Assembly: GCA_029204225.1 (NCBI GenBank)
Contig: CM055093.1
Location: 26,263,481-26,327,480 of the forward strand
Source: Diphasiastrum complanatum
Taxonomy: Eukaryota > Streptophyta > Lycopodiopsida > Lycopodiales > Lycopodiaceae
Direction of reading: 5' to 3'
DNA length: 64,000 bases
Shown: piece after piece, positions 11,693 through 23,197 of the stretch
Layout: each line of letters opens with the position of its first letter
Numbering within the stretch: the first letter of the stretch is position 1
The notes under the pieces: generated by a model
What the model saw: the letters and a program-made list of their open reading frames with translations, nothing else
Told to the model about the DNA's origin: nothing
Database searches by the model: none
Made by a program: the position numbers and the translations under genes

Positions 11693-11956
11693 TGTTAGAA
11701 ATCAATGATAAACTTCATTGTTACTGTTTATGATGTACATTAATATTGACAACTGTAACTAGCTGTAATTAGCCGTAGGCTAGTCTATTAGTCTACTCGT
11801 AGGTTTTCTCTCTCTATTAGGGTTCAAGGTTCATTTGTACATTTGACATTCAGCATGCAATAGTGTGTGATAGAGTGATAGTGCGTGTTCTTCTTCCGCC
11901 TTCTTGTGGTAATTGCTTCTGGTGAATGCTTGATGTTGCATATCTGATTATTGACA
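11693..11956 (+). repeat. 3' LTR of element A
   Basis: 264 bp with canonical TG start and CA end (TGTTAG to TTGACA), followed by the TSD ATTGC at 11957-11961. Confidence 0.95.
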
Positions 11957-12373
11957 ATTGCAATCCTAGCCTTTCAAAGAAACACAAAATATCTAGTGAA
12001 ATGCCTTGAACTTGGTAGAATTGTACCCACCACCAATGTCACTCCTCAAGCACTTGATCTTGGTAGAAAATTAAACCTCAACAGTGTGAGTGTGATCGAG
12101 AGAGAGAGAGGGGGGGGGGGGGTGGGGGAAGAGAGAGGAGAAAATGAAATTTGAATTTGTGGAGGTGGGCCTGGCCTATGGAAAATGTATTGAAAAGAGG
12201 GCATACATCCTCTCTCTCACATACATACATCATCTCACCCCATACACATACGTGTGTCCAAAAGGAGGGAGAGACATTCCCTATTAGATCTCCCAAGAGA
12301 GTTACATTCTCTCACAAGACCATAGTTCTCCCACCCCTTCCCACAACAAACTTTCTCAATGGCTTGCAGTCAC
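11957..12373. other. Flank of element A, no gene; (AG)n and G-run at 12096-12126
   Basis: Joined across element A with 120-237, this is the original target DNA. No gene is recognised. It carries a short (AG)n run followed by a G-rich homopolymer stretch at about 12096-12126. Confidence 0.6.
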
Positions 12374-12864
12374 TGTTATGTCCGCATCTTATATATAAGA
12401 TTCGACATAATCCTAAACTTGGATATTAGGTACTCTAGTGTATGAGTTTATTAGTTACCCCTTGCTTCAGAACTAGGCCATTAATGTAATTAATAACCTT
12501 GTGAGGACCCAGATGCTCTAAATAGGACATATGGAGCTAGTGCATAATGATTGATGCTTTTAGTGCATGTTAAGGAGATTAAAAGCAATCTGTTGAGAAT
12601 TGGCATCCTATATGGAATATTCCTAGGCTTTTGGAGTCTATATAACAAAAAGGTACTTGCCCATGTCCATAACCTTGTTTCAATTTCCAATTGTCAAAAT
12701 CCTCTTCTTCTTCGTATTCAATCATTGTGGCACGGAGGAGAAGTTGATTGGGGTTTGCCTCTTGGCTTCCAATTGGTTGGGTGGTTTGGCTCCATAGTAG
12801 TCCTTTTGGTGCATGCAATATTCACTTGGCAATCTAGATAATCTTCACTTGGCGATCCTTATAG
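12374..12864 (+). repeat. Putative LTR upstream of a PBS
   Basis: A PBS at 12865 implies that an LTR ends just before it. The stretch has a TATA-like TCTATATAACA near 12636. A plausible left edge is TGTTATGTCC at 12374, which opens a dyad (see findings). No second copy was found in the window, so both edges are tentative. Confidence 0.45.
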
Positions 12865-12876
12865 TGGTATCAGAGC
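12865..12876 (+). other. Copia-type primer-binding site
   Basis: Exact TGGTATCAGAGC, + orientation, following the putative LTR. Confidence 0.75.
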
Positions 12877-14886
12877 TTGAATAATTTTATAGTTTTTTGA
12901 TAGGTATTCATTGTTTTAGCTTGAAATTCATGGAACCTACTATGTATAAAAGTTTTTTGAGATTGTACTAGTTGTTTTTCAATCATTAGAATTATGGTCA
13001 AAGTCGAATCGAGACAATATTTTTGCCAAAATTTGATAAGTTTGGCTAGAATTAATTGTAAGAATCAATTTTGAGCCTAATCAAATCTTTTGGCACTTGC
13101 ATGTAGTTGAAATACAATAGTTAGGGTCTGATTGCACTTGCATTGGGAAGATTTTCTCAAAATCTTTGCATGAAACATTGCATGCATGTTCTTAGGTGTG
13201 TAATGAAGCTTTCTAGAGGCTGAGAGCAAGTTTGCCACAGTGACTATTGGGGGTAAAAAACTTCAAAAAATAGTGTTTTTTGATCATTTTTGAGCTTGAA
13301 TGACTCCTTGTAGTGGATTTGAAACCTTTGAAAAACATAGGTAGTATTGTCTCTGATTCAAGATGTCATGCACCCAATTTGGTGGTGGGGGGGCTTAGGC
13401 ATCGTCTATTCGAAGTTTTGCTTGATGGCTTCCATGGAAGCAATTTTTGCTAGATTTGAGCCTATGGATGCTTGTTGGACATGATAGAAGCTTCTACTAC
13501 TCTCTAATAAACCTTAGTAGAGTGTGTGTAGACTCTAATTGAATTCATGTAATGTTGAAGTGTGATTTTTGAGGAATCATGCTTGAAAAGGTGCGGCCTC
13601 CTACTGGAATTTCATCTTGTTATAGCTCACACATGTGAGGTCCAAGTGGTAGGGTGATGTCGCAAGCCTCTTGCTAACCCACTGTCCATTTGTGTTGTGC
13701 TTTATAGTGACCAATTCGGAGCCTAGTATCCAAAGTTATGATCGTCAAAAGTTTTGGCATTATTTTGTTCAAAATTTGCAAAATTTTTGAGGTGTTTTGA
13801 TTGCATGTCAGGGAATGAACGTGCATATCCAATGTGAAAAAGACTTTTTTGAGTCACTTTGCATGTTTGGGAACATGGTATAGAGTGTTACAGTAGTATG
13901 TGCAGCTAAATTTCATGCATTGATATAGTTTTGAAAAAAAAAAACAATTGAAAAGCGAATTTTTAGTTGTATTAGGCATTTTATGTAAAAAGGTTGATTT
14001 CTCTATAAAATACTGTATATTGAATTAGATGCATGCCAGATGTTTCGAAATCAAATTGAAATAAATTGGTTAGTGAGACTAAAAATTCAATGTTGTAAAT
14101 TGAATTTCACAATTTTAACTCGTATTGTATGAAATTCAAAAATCTTAGTTATGTAAAACTTTGAAAGAACCATAAATATTTCGATTTTGTTTATATTCGT
14201 TGATTATTGATTAAAATGAGATTTGCTTGCAAAGTGAATGATCTTATTGAGATGTAATCGGTCAGTTTATTAGGTCACAATTATTTTTTACTTTTGGTTG
14301 AAGATTTTGGGACCTATTAATTAATTGGAGAAACTTCTTGTTTTATGTGATAAATAATGATCGAAGATAATGCAAATCTCGAGGGAATGGTTTTTTTTGT
14401 CGACCTACTTATAGATTTGCCAAAAGTTGAGTGTGGAACTTATCAAATAAATAATCAGAAAATTTTGTGGGACCAAATGATGGAAATTATACTAAATCAA
14501 ATTTAGACCTTGTCTTTTCCAAATCTGAGATTTTATGTCTGGACTATATTTAAAAAAGAAGAAGGAGAAGAAGCCTGAGGTGGTAGATGATTGATTGACC
14601 AAGTGGACCAATTACTTCAGTCTACTTTGAATTCCTAAAGAAAAAGTGATTAAGAGTGAGTGCAATCGGAAGTCAGGTTTTTGGATTGTTTTAATTTTTT
14701 AGCCAGTATCTCAAAAATTTTGATTTTCTTTCTCCTAAGATTCATTTAGAATTTTGAGGAAACAAAGATTGTAAGGGAAAAGGTGGATGACAACTAGATA
14801 ATAATCCAATTACAGAACCATTTTTGTGTTGCAAATGGATTTGGATAGATCCAATATCTATTATAATATTACTCCACGATCTCTAT
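12877..14886 (+). other. Long non-coding leader-like stretch, no gene seen
   Basis: About 2 kb of AT-rich sequence with no frame above 60 codons and no recognisable domain. It follows a PBS and is cut on the right by the LTR at 14887. A long leader or the body of a non-autonomous element fits. A CACATGTG-centred dyad is near 13626. Confidence 0.5.
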
Positions 14887-15705
14887 TGTGAAAATTCACA
14901 TGTGTGGGAATGCCCTAATGTGTCAAAATGATCTCCTAAACAAAGCTTTTGCACTTTAGATCAACACTAGATTGAAATCCAAGATATATGTCAAATCTAA
15001 GGCAAAGAGACAAAGATAGATGCATAGATTGATAATTAAAATTATTTCACGTGTGGGAAAAGTACATTATGAAAAAACTAAGGCAAATTAAGCTCCTCTC
15101 CTCAGGTAGAGAGAGAATAGAGTAATTTGCCCTCGGGTAGAGAGAGAAGAAAATACAAGCAAAATTTATTGATCTCACAATTGACTCAAAAACTCATATT
15201 TAATTATGATAGAAACAAAGAGTACATATAGAACTCATGGAGATCCATGATTCAATCCTATTGGACCCCTTAAACATAGCCTCTCTAATCCTATTGGATG
15301 TGTGATGCAACATCCCTCACTTTTGATTGGACTGGCCTTACAACACATCTCTCTCTTATAATTGGACCATTTGGCTTTTGCCACCACATAGGGTGCATCA
15401 CTCATCAAACCTAAAATTTACATGTGTAAGAAATCTAACTAGCTCGGGTTTGTTATCTTTGACTTTTGGTCAAATCAACACAAAAAAAAGTGTACTTGAC
15501 TTTTTATCAACAAAGGCCAAATTTGCCCTATCCACTTATGACACCTAGATGCTTGACTATAAAACTTTATGACACCCCTAAGGTCAACATTATAAACTAA
15601 TTCTAACTATTTTACACACGTGGGAACATGCTCCACACGTGTGAAATTTACTCAAAAACATAAAATCATAAAATCACCAAGATAGATTTTTGACTATTTT
15701 TCACA
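14887..15705 (-). repeat. LTR of copia remnant C
   Basis: About 819 bp reading TGTGAAAATTCACATG to TATTTTTCACA on +, with the U5-end palindrome-like CACATGTGTG at 14897-14906 and CACACGTGTG at 15634-15643. On the - strand a purine-rich GAGGAGGAT precedes the TGTGAAAAATAG start, so it is a 3' LTR. It is related to, but diverged from, the LTR at 30521. Confidence 0.75.
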
Positions 15706-16992
15706 ATCCTCCTCGAAAACTAGCTTGGTAAGGTACTAGATCAACCAAGGAGTCTGTGAAACATTTTGAGTGGATCCTTTGGTATGCATGTGAAGTAAAG
15801 ATCATCCAAGGAATCCATCATAGCATCACCCTCACCAAATTCATGATAAGATTTCTTTGGTAGTAATCTCTTTCCAATATCTTTTAAGAGCATTCCACCA
15901 ATTTGCCACTATATCCATGTGCTTCCTCCATGCTTGATGATGATATTTGATTTCCATTTGCATGAAGATGGCTGCACCATGATGAAAATCAGGGGCCTCC
16001 ATGCCTCATAAAGATCACAAATATCATAAAGATCAAGATCATAAGATAAGCTTGACTAGTCCACATACTATGAACTTTATCCATGATGGATCTAATCTTG
16101 AAATCAGATGCAATCTTGATCTTCTTGAGGCTAAACACTTGCTCAAGGATGTAAGTTTCCTTCAAGAATGATTCACTTACTCTCAAGAGAAGTTTACAAA
16201 ATGCCTCAAACCATGTAAAAACATGATTTTTCAAACTATGAGTATCAAACTCATTCTCGCTCTTCCAACTTACAGAAACTAGTTTAGCAACATGAGCAAA
16301 AGGTTCATCAAAATCTACTCCCTTGGTTTGCAAGAACCCCTTTTCCACTATCCTTGCCTTATATTTGTTGATGCTTCTATCTTGGTTTTACTTCAATCTA
16401 TAGATCCATTTGCACTCAAGTGGTCTTCTTCCATGAGGAAGATCCACAAGCTTCCATGTATGATTCTCCATAAAAGCATCATACTCCTTTTGCTTGGAAT
16501 CCCTCCATTCTTGTGACTCCGTAGCATCTTCAAAGCAACTCGGCTCATCAAGCATAGATGGTAGAAAAGTATAAGAGGTAAGTGAATGACGATCTTCCCT
16601 TTGTTCACCTTTGTCAACATAGGTGAGCCTTGATGGCTCGGCCTTCCTTCTTGTAGATCTTCTTGGAGCACTCGGGTCTTGAGGTGGATCCTCAAGATCT
16701 TGATCACAATAGGCTCCTCCTCAAATCTTGCAAGATCCTTGACATAAGATGGATTAGTAGCACTTTCATTCATCTTGTAGTAGTTACTTTCATCAAATGT
16801 AACATTTCTACTCACTAAAGTCTTTTAAGTGATAAGATTATAGACTCTATATCCCTTGCTATTTTCACCATAACCAACAAATATTCCTTTTATGGATGTA
16901 GAATCTTCCTTCTTTCTTGTATCTAATGATGGAAAAACATAGCAAGTAGATCCAAAGACTCTAAGATCTTTGAGATTTTGCTTCTTACAAAT
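15706..16992 (-). pseudogene. Copia remnant C: RT start and integrase end
   Basis: On the - strand 16825-16992 encodes an integrase C-terminal block (LKDLRVFGSTCYVFPS, GIFVGYGENSKGYRVY). Around 16240-16520 lie pieces of the RT N-terminus (KGFLQTKGVDFDEPFAHVAK). The RT catalytic core and RNase H are missing between about 15990 and the LTR, so this copy has a large internal deletion. It is cut at about 16992 by an unrelated LTR. Confidence 0.75.
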
Positions 16993-17655
16993 TGTATTCG
17001 TTTCGTTGTCGCGAACAATTTTGTTTTTTTGAATTTTCTTTTGCACGGAAGTTTCATAGGAACCTAGACACGTGACTACACATCACAGAACAGATTCTAT
17101 TCTAGCAATCAATATAGCGCAAGACAAGGAGATGCACAAAAAATAAAGAAACTATATTATCTGTTTGATTTTTTGAGCGAGATCATCAGTGTCTCGCTCG
17201 TTGGTGGCCTGACGCTCAGCTCTTTCACTGTGTTCTACTCGTTGGCAGACTTTCATGCACAACTCTTTCATTTCTAGTGGTTTTTTGCTCCACTCATGCA
17301 CATTCTCTCTTTTACAATCATTATTATGATCCAGTAAAATTTTTATCTCCACTGCATGGAGTTTACAAGATAGCTAAAATAGAGAATTACAACACTAATT
17401 AACGCTAATTAACTAATCAGTTACTCTTTGTCCTCTGTCACCCATTTCAGCTGGGCGTGAAGTCTAAGACTCCAAGCCCGTTGAGCTGCTAGCAAGCAAC
17501 ACAAAAGATTCTCCTTCGTTTGTTTCGTTTCCTTTCGTTTCTTTCGTGTCTTCTCATTTTGTGTCGCTTTGCGGTTCTTGCAGTCCTGGAGGTATGTTTA
17601 CGATTCGCGAATCGTTCGTCTTTCGTTTGTCCTGAAAGCATGCTGACTTTGGTGC
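16993..17655 (-). repeat. Truncated LTR of the element F family
   Basis: The sequence from about 16993 matches the LTRs at 46737-47467 and 50592-51274 over most of their length, including the GATTCGCGAATCG block near 17605. The first dozen bases and the last 90 or so are missing. It switches abruptly to a B-family LTR at about 17655. Confidence 0.8.
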
Positions 17656-19296
17656 ATAAGCATAAGCCTCAACTCGAGTTAGAGAGATAAAGAGAGAGCA
17701 ATATTCAAGCAAATGATAGTGTAGATCCAAAGCGTATGGAATAGCCTCAAAACTTGGTCCTTCATCAAAGATTATGAGAATGGCTACACATATTTATGGA
17801 GTTTGAGGTAGCTCGAGGTAGAACCACATCCATCCACATCTATGAGTGAAAACTAGAGTATTAGTGACATATGTCACATCTCATGCATGCATTTCTACCT
17901 ACTTTTACCAAGTGTCATTTTTCCAACTAGAATTGTACAAATCAACATCCATGTGTCCATTTCACTTTCTGCATGCCTTGCATGTCACTATGGATCACTT
18001 ACAACTATTGCATGTGATATGCCACGAGTTTCTACAAGCATATTAATGACATTTCTAAGTTTATAATCTATATGCAAGTTGTATACTACCAACTAGACTT
18101 GAGAAACCCATATAGCTCAAGTTTCTTCTAGGCCAAATTTGGCATTTACATTATGAAACAACAAACCTACATAGAGAAAACTTTGTGGCAAGCCTAGAGT
18201 CAAGATAGATGATTTTTCATTTTCAACACTCTTAAGTCAAAAAGCAAGATCTACAATAATCTTAAACTCAAAGGAACATGGAAATTGAATTCTACACAAA
18301 ATATTCAATTAAAAAACTTGAATTTGACTCTTGGAAGTGCCAATGCCTTCCTATGGTGTTTAGAATGGATTTTAGTCTCTCTCTAGAACTAAAAAAATAA
18401 GCCTCAAAACTCACTCTCAATGATTTGGAAGTTTATCAGACATCTAACACCATTCCACATCACATCTACGATGAGATCAATGGATGTTTACAAAGCAAAT
18501 CACTATTTTCACTCTTCACAAATTGTTTAAAGTACAAATATTGAAAAATCACTAAGATATGGTGAAAGTACAACTTCAGCAGCCTCTCACACATGTGGGA
18601 GGTACACTTAGATTATACACACTTATTTGAACTTCAAATCCTCAAGTGAACTATTCGTTAAAGTCATCCTCTTTCAAATTGATTCTAGCACCAATGCTTT
18701 TAGCAAAATGAAGAGATTTGGATCATCATAAAAGCTCTTAGATTTGGCTCTGATACCATGTAAAATTTCAGAGTAAAGGACTCATTTTGATCCACAAATG
18801 ATCAATAAGAGTGATTGGTAGCTTGGGATCTTGATCTATATCAAGACTAGCATCCAATTCTGGCTTCTACTTGACAATTTCTATTAATCCAAGCAAGAAC
18901 AATAAAAAAAGATGATCCAAAGGCTTCACACATGTGAAGTATAGTAGGTGTACGGCCTGATAACATAAAATATGTTTACTAAGGAAATACCAAGCATTCA
19001 TTTACAAAGAATTAGCGAGAGTGAAAAACACAATGATAGCTCCCAAATCAATGTTTCTCAAGATTAACCTCACAATGGATCCATCATGGATCAAGTACAC
19101 AATCATCATAATCTCTTTCTAGGCTACTTCCAGCATGTGTGGGACATCTCATAGTACTCATCCATATCCACTTTGGATAAGATCTATCTAATTTGCCACA
19201 TCATCCATTGGTGGATAGTGTTGACCTTCTAGATTCCTACAATCTAGGAGGTAACTCCTACAATTTAGGAGATTTGACATTTGACTCAAATAAAAT
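17656..19296 (-). mobile_element. Internally deleted copia derivative (B-like family)
   Basis: 17656-18228 matches the right-hand two thirds of the B LTR and ends at TTTTCAACA. 18229-18758 is non-coding and ends in a perfect PBS (- strand TGGTATCAGAGC at 18747-18758). A second LTR-like sequence begins TGTAAAATTTCAG at 18759. All coding sequence is gone, leaving LTR, leader and LTR. The right-hand LTR is interrupted or bounded by the gypsy element at 19297. Confidence 0.65.
18747..18758 (-). other. Copia-type primer-binding site
   Basis: Exact reverse complement of TGGTATCAGAGC, abutting the LTR-like start at 18759. Confidence 0.8.
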
Positions 19297-20023
19297 TGTT
19301 GGGGGTATTCCCAACATACTAAAAATAAATAAAATTGGAAAATAAATAAGTAGAAAGTATTGTGAGGGTCGTGGCATCCTACGCGTATATCCCATGGCCC
19401 AATGAGCATGCGAGTTAAGTTGTATATAGAATAAAAGATTGGGCCTTATTGTTAGTAAAATAAAACTTGAGGCCACAATGTCAAGTTAATAAACTTAGTC
19501 TCAAACTTTCAAAGCTGTGAATTCCAATATACTTTTTTAAGGCAAGAGTTACTTCCTAGTAATTCTTGAAAAATCAAGTTTTTTGACTGAAAATTAGTGA
19601 AGAAACCTTCTCACAGCCAACCCTCGCATGACTAACCTTATCAGACAAAATTAGTAGATAGATCTACACCAGATCCAACTACTGTGAAAATCTCAGGACA
19701 ATAGGAACAAGGATCAAAAGCTTATCAAGGAAAAATCACCGTAAGAGGCCTAAAATCACACTATCGGCCTATCAAATTGATCTGATTCCCTAAGATCCAG
19801 ATTGCATTCCTCTGTACCAACAAGATCCAACATCCTTGGACCCTACCGCCAAATGAATCTGAGATTCAGATGATCAATCACAAGAAGGATAGCAAATCAA
19901 GCACCAAAACTTCCCAGAGTAGCAACTGTGCATATCGAGGCAGAACCAGAACCAGTACCAATAAATCCTATGGGTCAACCTATACCTGTCGCACCAGTGC
20001 AAGCAGTTTGAAAGGCACCGCGA

Positions 20024-20790
20024 ATGGAAATACCTAAATATGATGGGTCATCAGTTCTATCATATTTCTCCAGATCTATGAGCAAGCCTGCGAAATTTAC
20101 GACGAGCGGACATCGACAGATAAATTGATGCTGTTTCCAATGTCTCTGCTAGCAGTAGCACAAGATTGGTTCTTCAACCTATTGGAAGAAGAGAAAAACA
20201 CTTGGAAAGTAGTTAAGGCAGCTTTCATCATGCGCTTTAAACCAAGAAATTTTTTGGAAGATCTGTTTCTCTTGTTGATCAAAGTGAAGATGGAAAAAAG
20301 AGAAAGAGTTAGGGAATATATCGAATGGGTCAAATATCTGAGATCCGAGTGCAACGCAGCCCTAACTCTCGATCATGCAATTATTATGTGGTTCCTCGCG
20401 GGGTTGCCATGTAGTATCAGAAGAGAACTTAAACGACAGGAGTAGTATGCTACATTGTAGAAAGCAATGAAAGATGCCATCAGGGAGAAAGATGAGGGTT
20501 CAGATGAGGAATCTTATCCAACCACCCATACTCCAACTCCTTTGGTAGCATCATCATCCAACGCAACCAACATATCCACCGAGTTGCTGATGGAACAAAT
20601 GACAAAGCTACACAAGCAGCAGATGGAACAACTGATGGCTCAGTTTGATCAGAAAATGAAGGTCTTGTAGGGAGCTGTAGCGCCAATATCAAATCCACCG
20701 GAATAGAATCAGCTGCAGTATCCTCGTTGAGAAAATGTATGGTGCTCAATTTGCACTCAGAACCATACAACCAATGAGTGTCCGGTTTTA
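20024..20790 (+). pseudogene. Gypsy gag with zinc knuckle
   Basis: Starts around MEIPKYDGSS, a typical gypsy capsid opening. It shifts frame near 20080 and continues as the retrotransposon Gag domain (AQDWFFNLLEEEKNTWKVVK, VREYIEWVKYLRSEC). A zinc knuckle with CX2CX3HX4C spacing (CSICTQNHTTNEC) follows at about 20740-20782. Stops at 20443, 20458, 20668 and 20704 are all TAG, all in one frame and all where Gln is expected. Gag would form the particle and bind RNA. Confidence 0.82.
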
Positions 20791-21112
20791 AAGCAAAACC
20801 TGAGATTGACACAAAGATTTAGCCATCTATACAACAGCACGAGATGACATTTTGCCCATTTAGCCTCCAAAATCATACAGCAAAAGAGGAGTCCTTATCA
20901 GACCTCCTATCCTTATCATCAAGGGGCACCCAATGCGGCACCGAGGTATGGCGCCCCGAACAATCAGCAGCGCACGGCCTTACCTGCACCACCAGGGCTA
21001 GCTAACAACCAAGTGGCTCATGTGAATTTAGCAGCAACAGGACAAGAAGTACCAGCTTTATACTAAACCGACAGAGTGCCGAGGGACCGGCACTACTTCA
21101 AGCTATGGGTCC

Positions 21113-21932
21113 TGTTGGGGGTATTCCCAACATACTGAAAATAAAATTGGAAAATAAATAAGTAGAAAGTATTGTGAGGGTTGTGGCATCCTACGCGTAT
21201 AAGCCCATGGCCCAATGAGCACGCGAGTTAAGTTGTATATAGAATAAAAGGCTTGGGCCTTATTGTTAATAAAATAAAACTTGAGCCCACAATGTCAACT
21301 TAATAAACTTAGTCTCAAACTTTCAAAGTTGGGTCCAAATTGAGACTCACATGTATCATGTGATTTCCAATGTAGTTTTTTAAAGACCCTTGGATTAGAT
21401 TGGGTCCAAGATGAATGGTTAAGATAAGTTCACATATTTTTAGAAGTAGCCAATACGATTTTGGGGCAAGGGCCTTTCCCATTGATAAAAAGAGACCTCT
21501 TGTATCACATTTTCATGCTTAATGAGAAGGAGAAAACTCTATCATTTTTGGAAGAGAAGCATCCTCATTTGCTATTCAATGCTTGCTATTGCTATTGTTG
21601 CTTTCTATTTGCTTTCAAGTTCACGCTTTCTTGGTTTCCATAGTTTATGTTTTTCCTTTAGCAAGTAAAATGAGCAAGTGAGATAACCTCCACTCTCACT
21701 CTCACTCTCTTCCTCTCTCCCTCTCTTTGCCTCTCTATCTCTTCTATTCTTCTCTTCCCAATTCACCCAAAATCTTGTTGAATGCTAGTTTAGTCGAGTA
21801 GAGTTAGTGGGGATAGTGTTAAAGGTGAATAGAGTTAAGAGAACTCTTAGCATAGTTAGGCTCCTATCCAAGTGTTCTAACCCTCTTTGATAGGCGGAAG
21901 GGCTGCTCATCGACTAAATCTACGACCCTACA
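21113..21932 (+). repeat. Right LTR of the gypsy element
   Basis: Begins TGTTGGGGGTATTCC, with a 20-bp terminal inverted-repeat-like start (TGTTGGG/CCCAACA), and includes a CT-rich tract at about 21693-21760. The right edge at 21932 is inferred from a CA end and a near TSD. Confidence 0.7.
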
Positions 21933-21937
21933 GAAAT

Positions 21938-22552
21938 CTAAGTACAATATTACAAGTGTCATTTCACACGTGTGGATAGGTCCTCACATGCGTGGATCCA
22001 CATAGATACCAAACAAATTGCTTTAACAATGTGAAAATTGCTAAAATCTAACAGAATCTTGAGAGGAACCATTCTCCTCTTCATCTTGATCTTTTGATTT
22101 GCCCTTAGAGAAGTGTTAGTGGCGGCTTTTTGCTCCTCTCTATGCTTGGCAAATAGAGCTTTGCCATCACCATTATGATTGAATGACAATTTGTCCGTCC
22201 TTAATAGCTTGTTCTCATGCCTTGATTCTTCAGTTGTTAGCACTCCTTGCAAAGCCTCCAAGGTTGGTAGCTCCTCCTTGATAGGATAGGATTGGACAAG
22301 ATTCTCATATTCATCCTTCAAGCCTGCATTGAGTTTGACTTGGACTAGCTCACTTTGTTTGATGGAATCTCCAATACAAGCAAGCTCCCTATGAATGTCT
22401 TTTACTCTCAAAACATAATTAGTGGCACTCTCATCACTCTTTTGACAACTTTGAAATATTTGATTTCTAAGAGTGAGAAGCCTAGAGGTATCTTTGAGAG
22501 TATCCCAAGCATCCTTGGTCGAGACATTCATCTTGATATAATGGAGAGCCAT
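21938..22552 (-). pseudogene. Copia gag fragment (minus strand)
   Basis: A 197-codon - strand frame matches the middle of copia Gag: MALHYIKMNVS, DAWDTLKDTSR, RNQIFQSCQKSDESA, NYVLRVKDIHREL, LKDEYENLVQSY. It resembles the Gag of element B. It ends at an abrupt join with + strand RT sequence at 22552. It may be the gag of remnant C, separated by later insertions. CACACGTGTG is at 21965-21974. Confidence 0.8.
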
Positions 22553-23197
22553 CCTAGATGGTGTGCTAGACTCAACTCTTTTCTTATCTCACTGGGATTT
22601 ATCCTAATTGACAATGAGCCTTCCATGTATCTAAAGTTTGTTGCTAGTGATCTTGTCATTCTTCTCATTTATGTAAGTCACATTATCCTTTGTGGAAGTT
22701 CGTCAAATTAGTTGAAGAGACTAAAGTTGCACTTGGAGATGAGTTTAAAATGCAAGATCTAGGAGAGATTCACTACATCTTAGGCCTAGAGATTGACTTT
22801 CATCATGATTATGCTTTTATATGTCAATTTGGATATTATCTATCAATGTTGAAAAATTTTCATATGGAAAATTATAAGAGCATAGATACACCTATGGAGC
22901 ATGTTGTAAAAGATACTAATAAGGGAGATGAAAGATCCTTCGAGGACATCACCCTTTTAGTAGTCTTATTGACTCCTTGATTTGGCTTACCATTACTAGG
23001 CCCGACTTGAGCTATTGTGTGCACAAGTTGAGTCAATCTATGCAAGATCCAGATCCATCATTGGAAATCAACCAAGAGGGTGCTAAGGTACATATCTTCA
23101 ACTCATGATTATGGTTTTCTCTACATACGTGAAGATCTATCCATTATTGGCTACTCAGACTTGGATTTTGCTAGTGACAAGGTGGATCAAAAGTCCA
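22553..23197 (+). pseudogene. Copia RT fragment, left part (host of element D)
   Basis: The + strand holds RT from just before ARLNSFLISLGF through LLIYVSHIILCG (the YVDD region with VDD replaced by VSH), KMQDLGEIHYILGLEIDF and DERSFEDITL to RNase H start (YSDLDFASDKVDQKS). Wording is close to element B. The fragment is cut by element D at GTCCA (23193-23197) and resumes at 29059. Confidence 0.85.

Larger units (their letters stand above)
238..11956 (+). mobile_element. Ty1/copia element A (decayed, contains nested element B)
   Basis: Two direct repeats of exactly 264 bp (238-501 and 11693-11956) flank a copia-type internal region read on the + strand. The 5-bp target duplication ATTGC is present at 233-237 and 11957-11961. 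A primer-binding site directly follows the 5' LTR and a purine tract directly precedes the 3' LTR. The order gag, zinc knuckle, protease, integrase, RT, RNase H identifies copia. The coding region is broken by many stops and frameshifts and is split in the RT by element B. Without B the element would be about 5.4 kb, a normal copia size. It is an inactive relic. Confidence 0.95.
19297..21932 (+). mobile_element. Ty3/gypsy element with deleted pol
   Basis: TGTTGGGGGTATTCCCAACA starts an LTR at 19297 and again at 21113. The right copy is about 820 bp and ends near ACCCTACA at 21932; the left copy is recognisable for only about 260 bp and has a roughly 40-bp gap near 19513. Flanking pentamers are AAAAT (19292-19296) and GAAAT (21933-21937), a four-of-five TSD match. 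Between the LTRs there is a gypsy-type Gag but no protease, RT or integrase, so it is a deletion derivative. Confidence 0.8.

Noticed and set aside
12078-12296. Open frames across the (AG)n/G-run as proteins
   Set aside because: They are produced by simple repeats (runs of Pro, Gly, Ser-Leu) and carry no domain.
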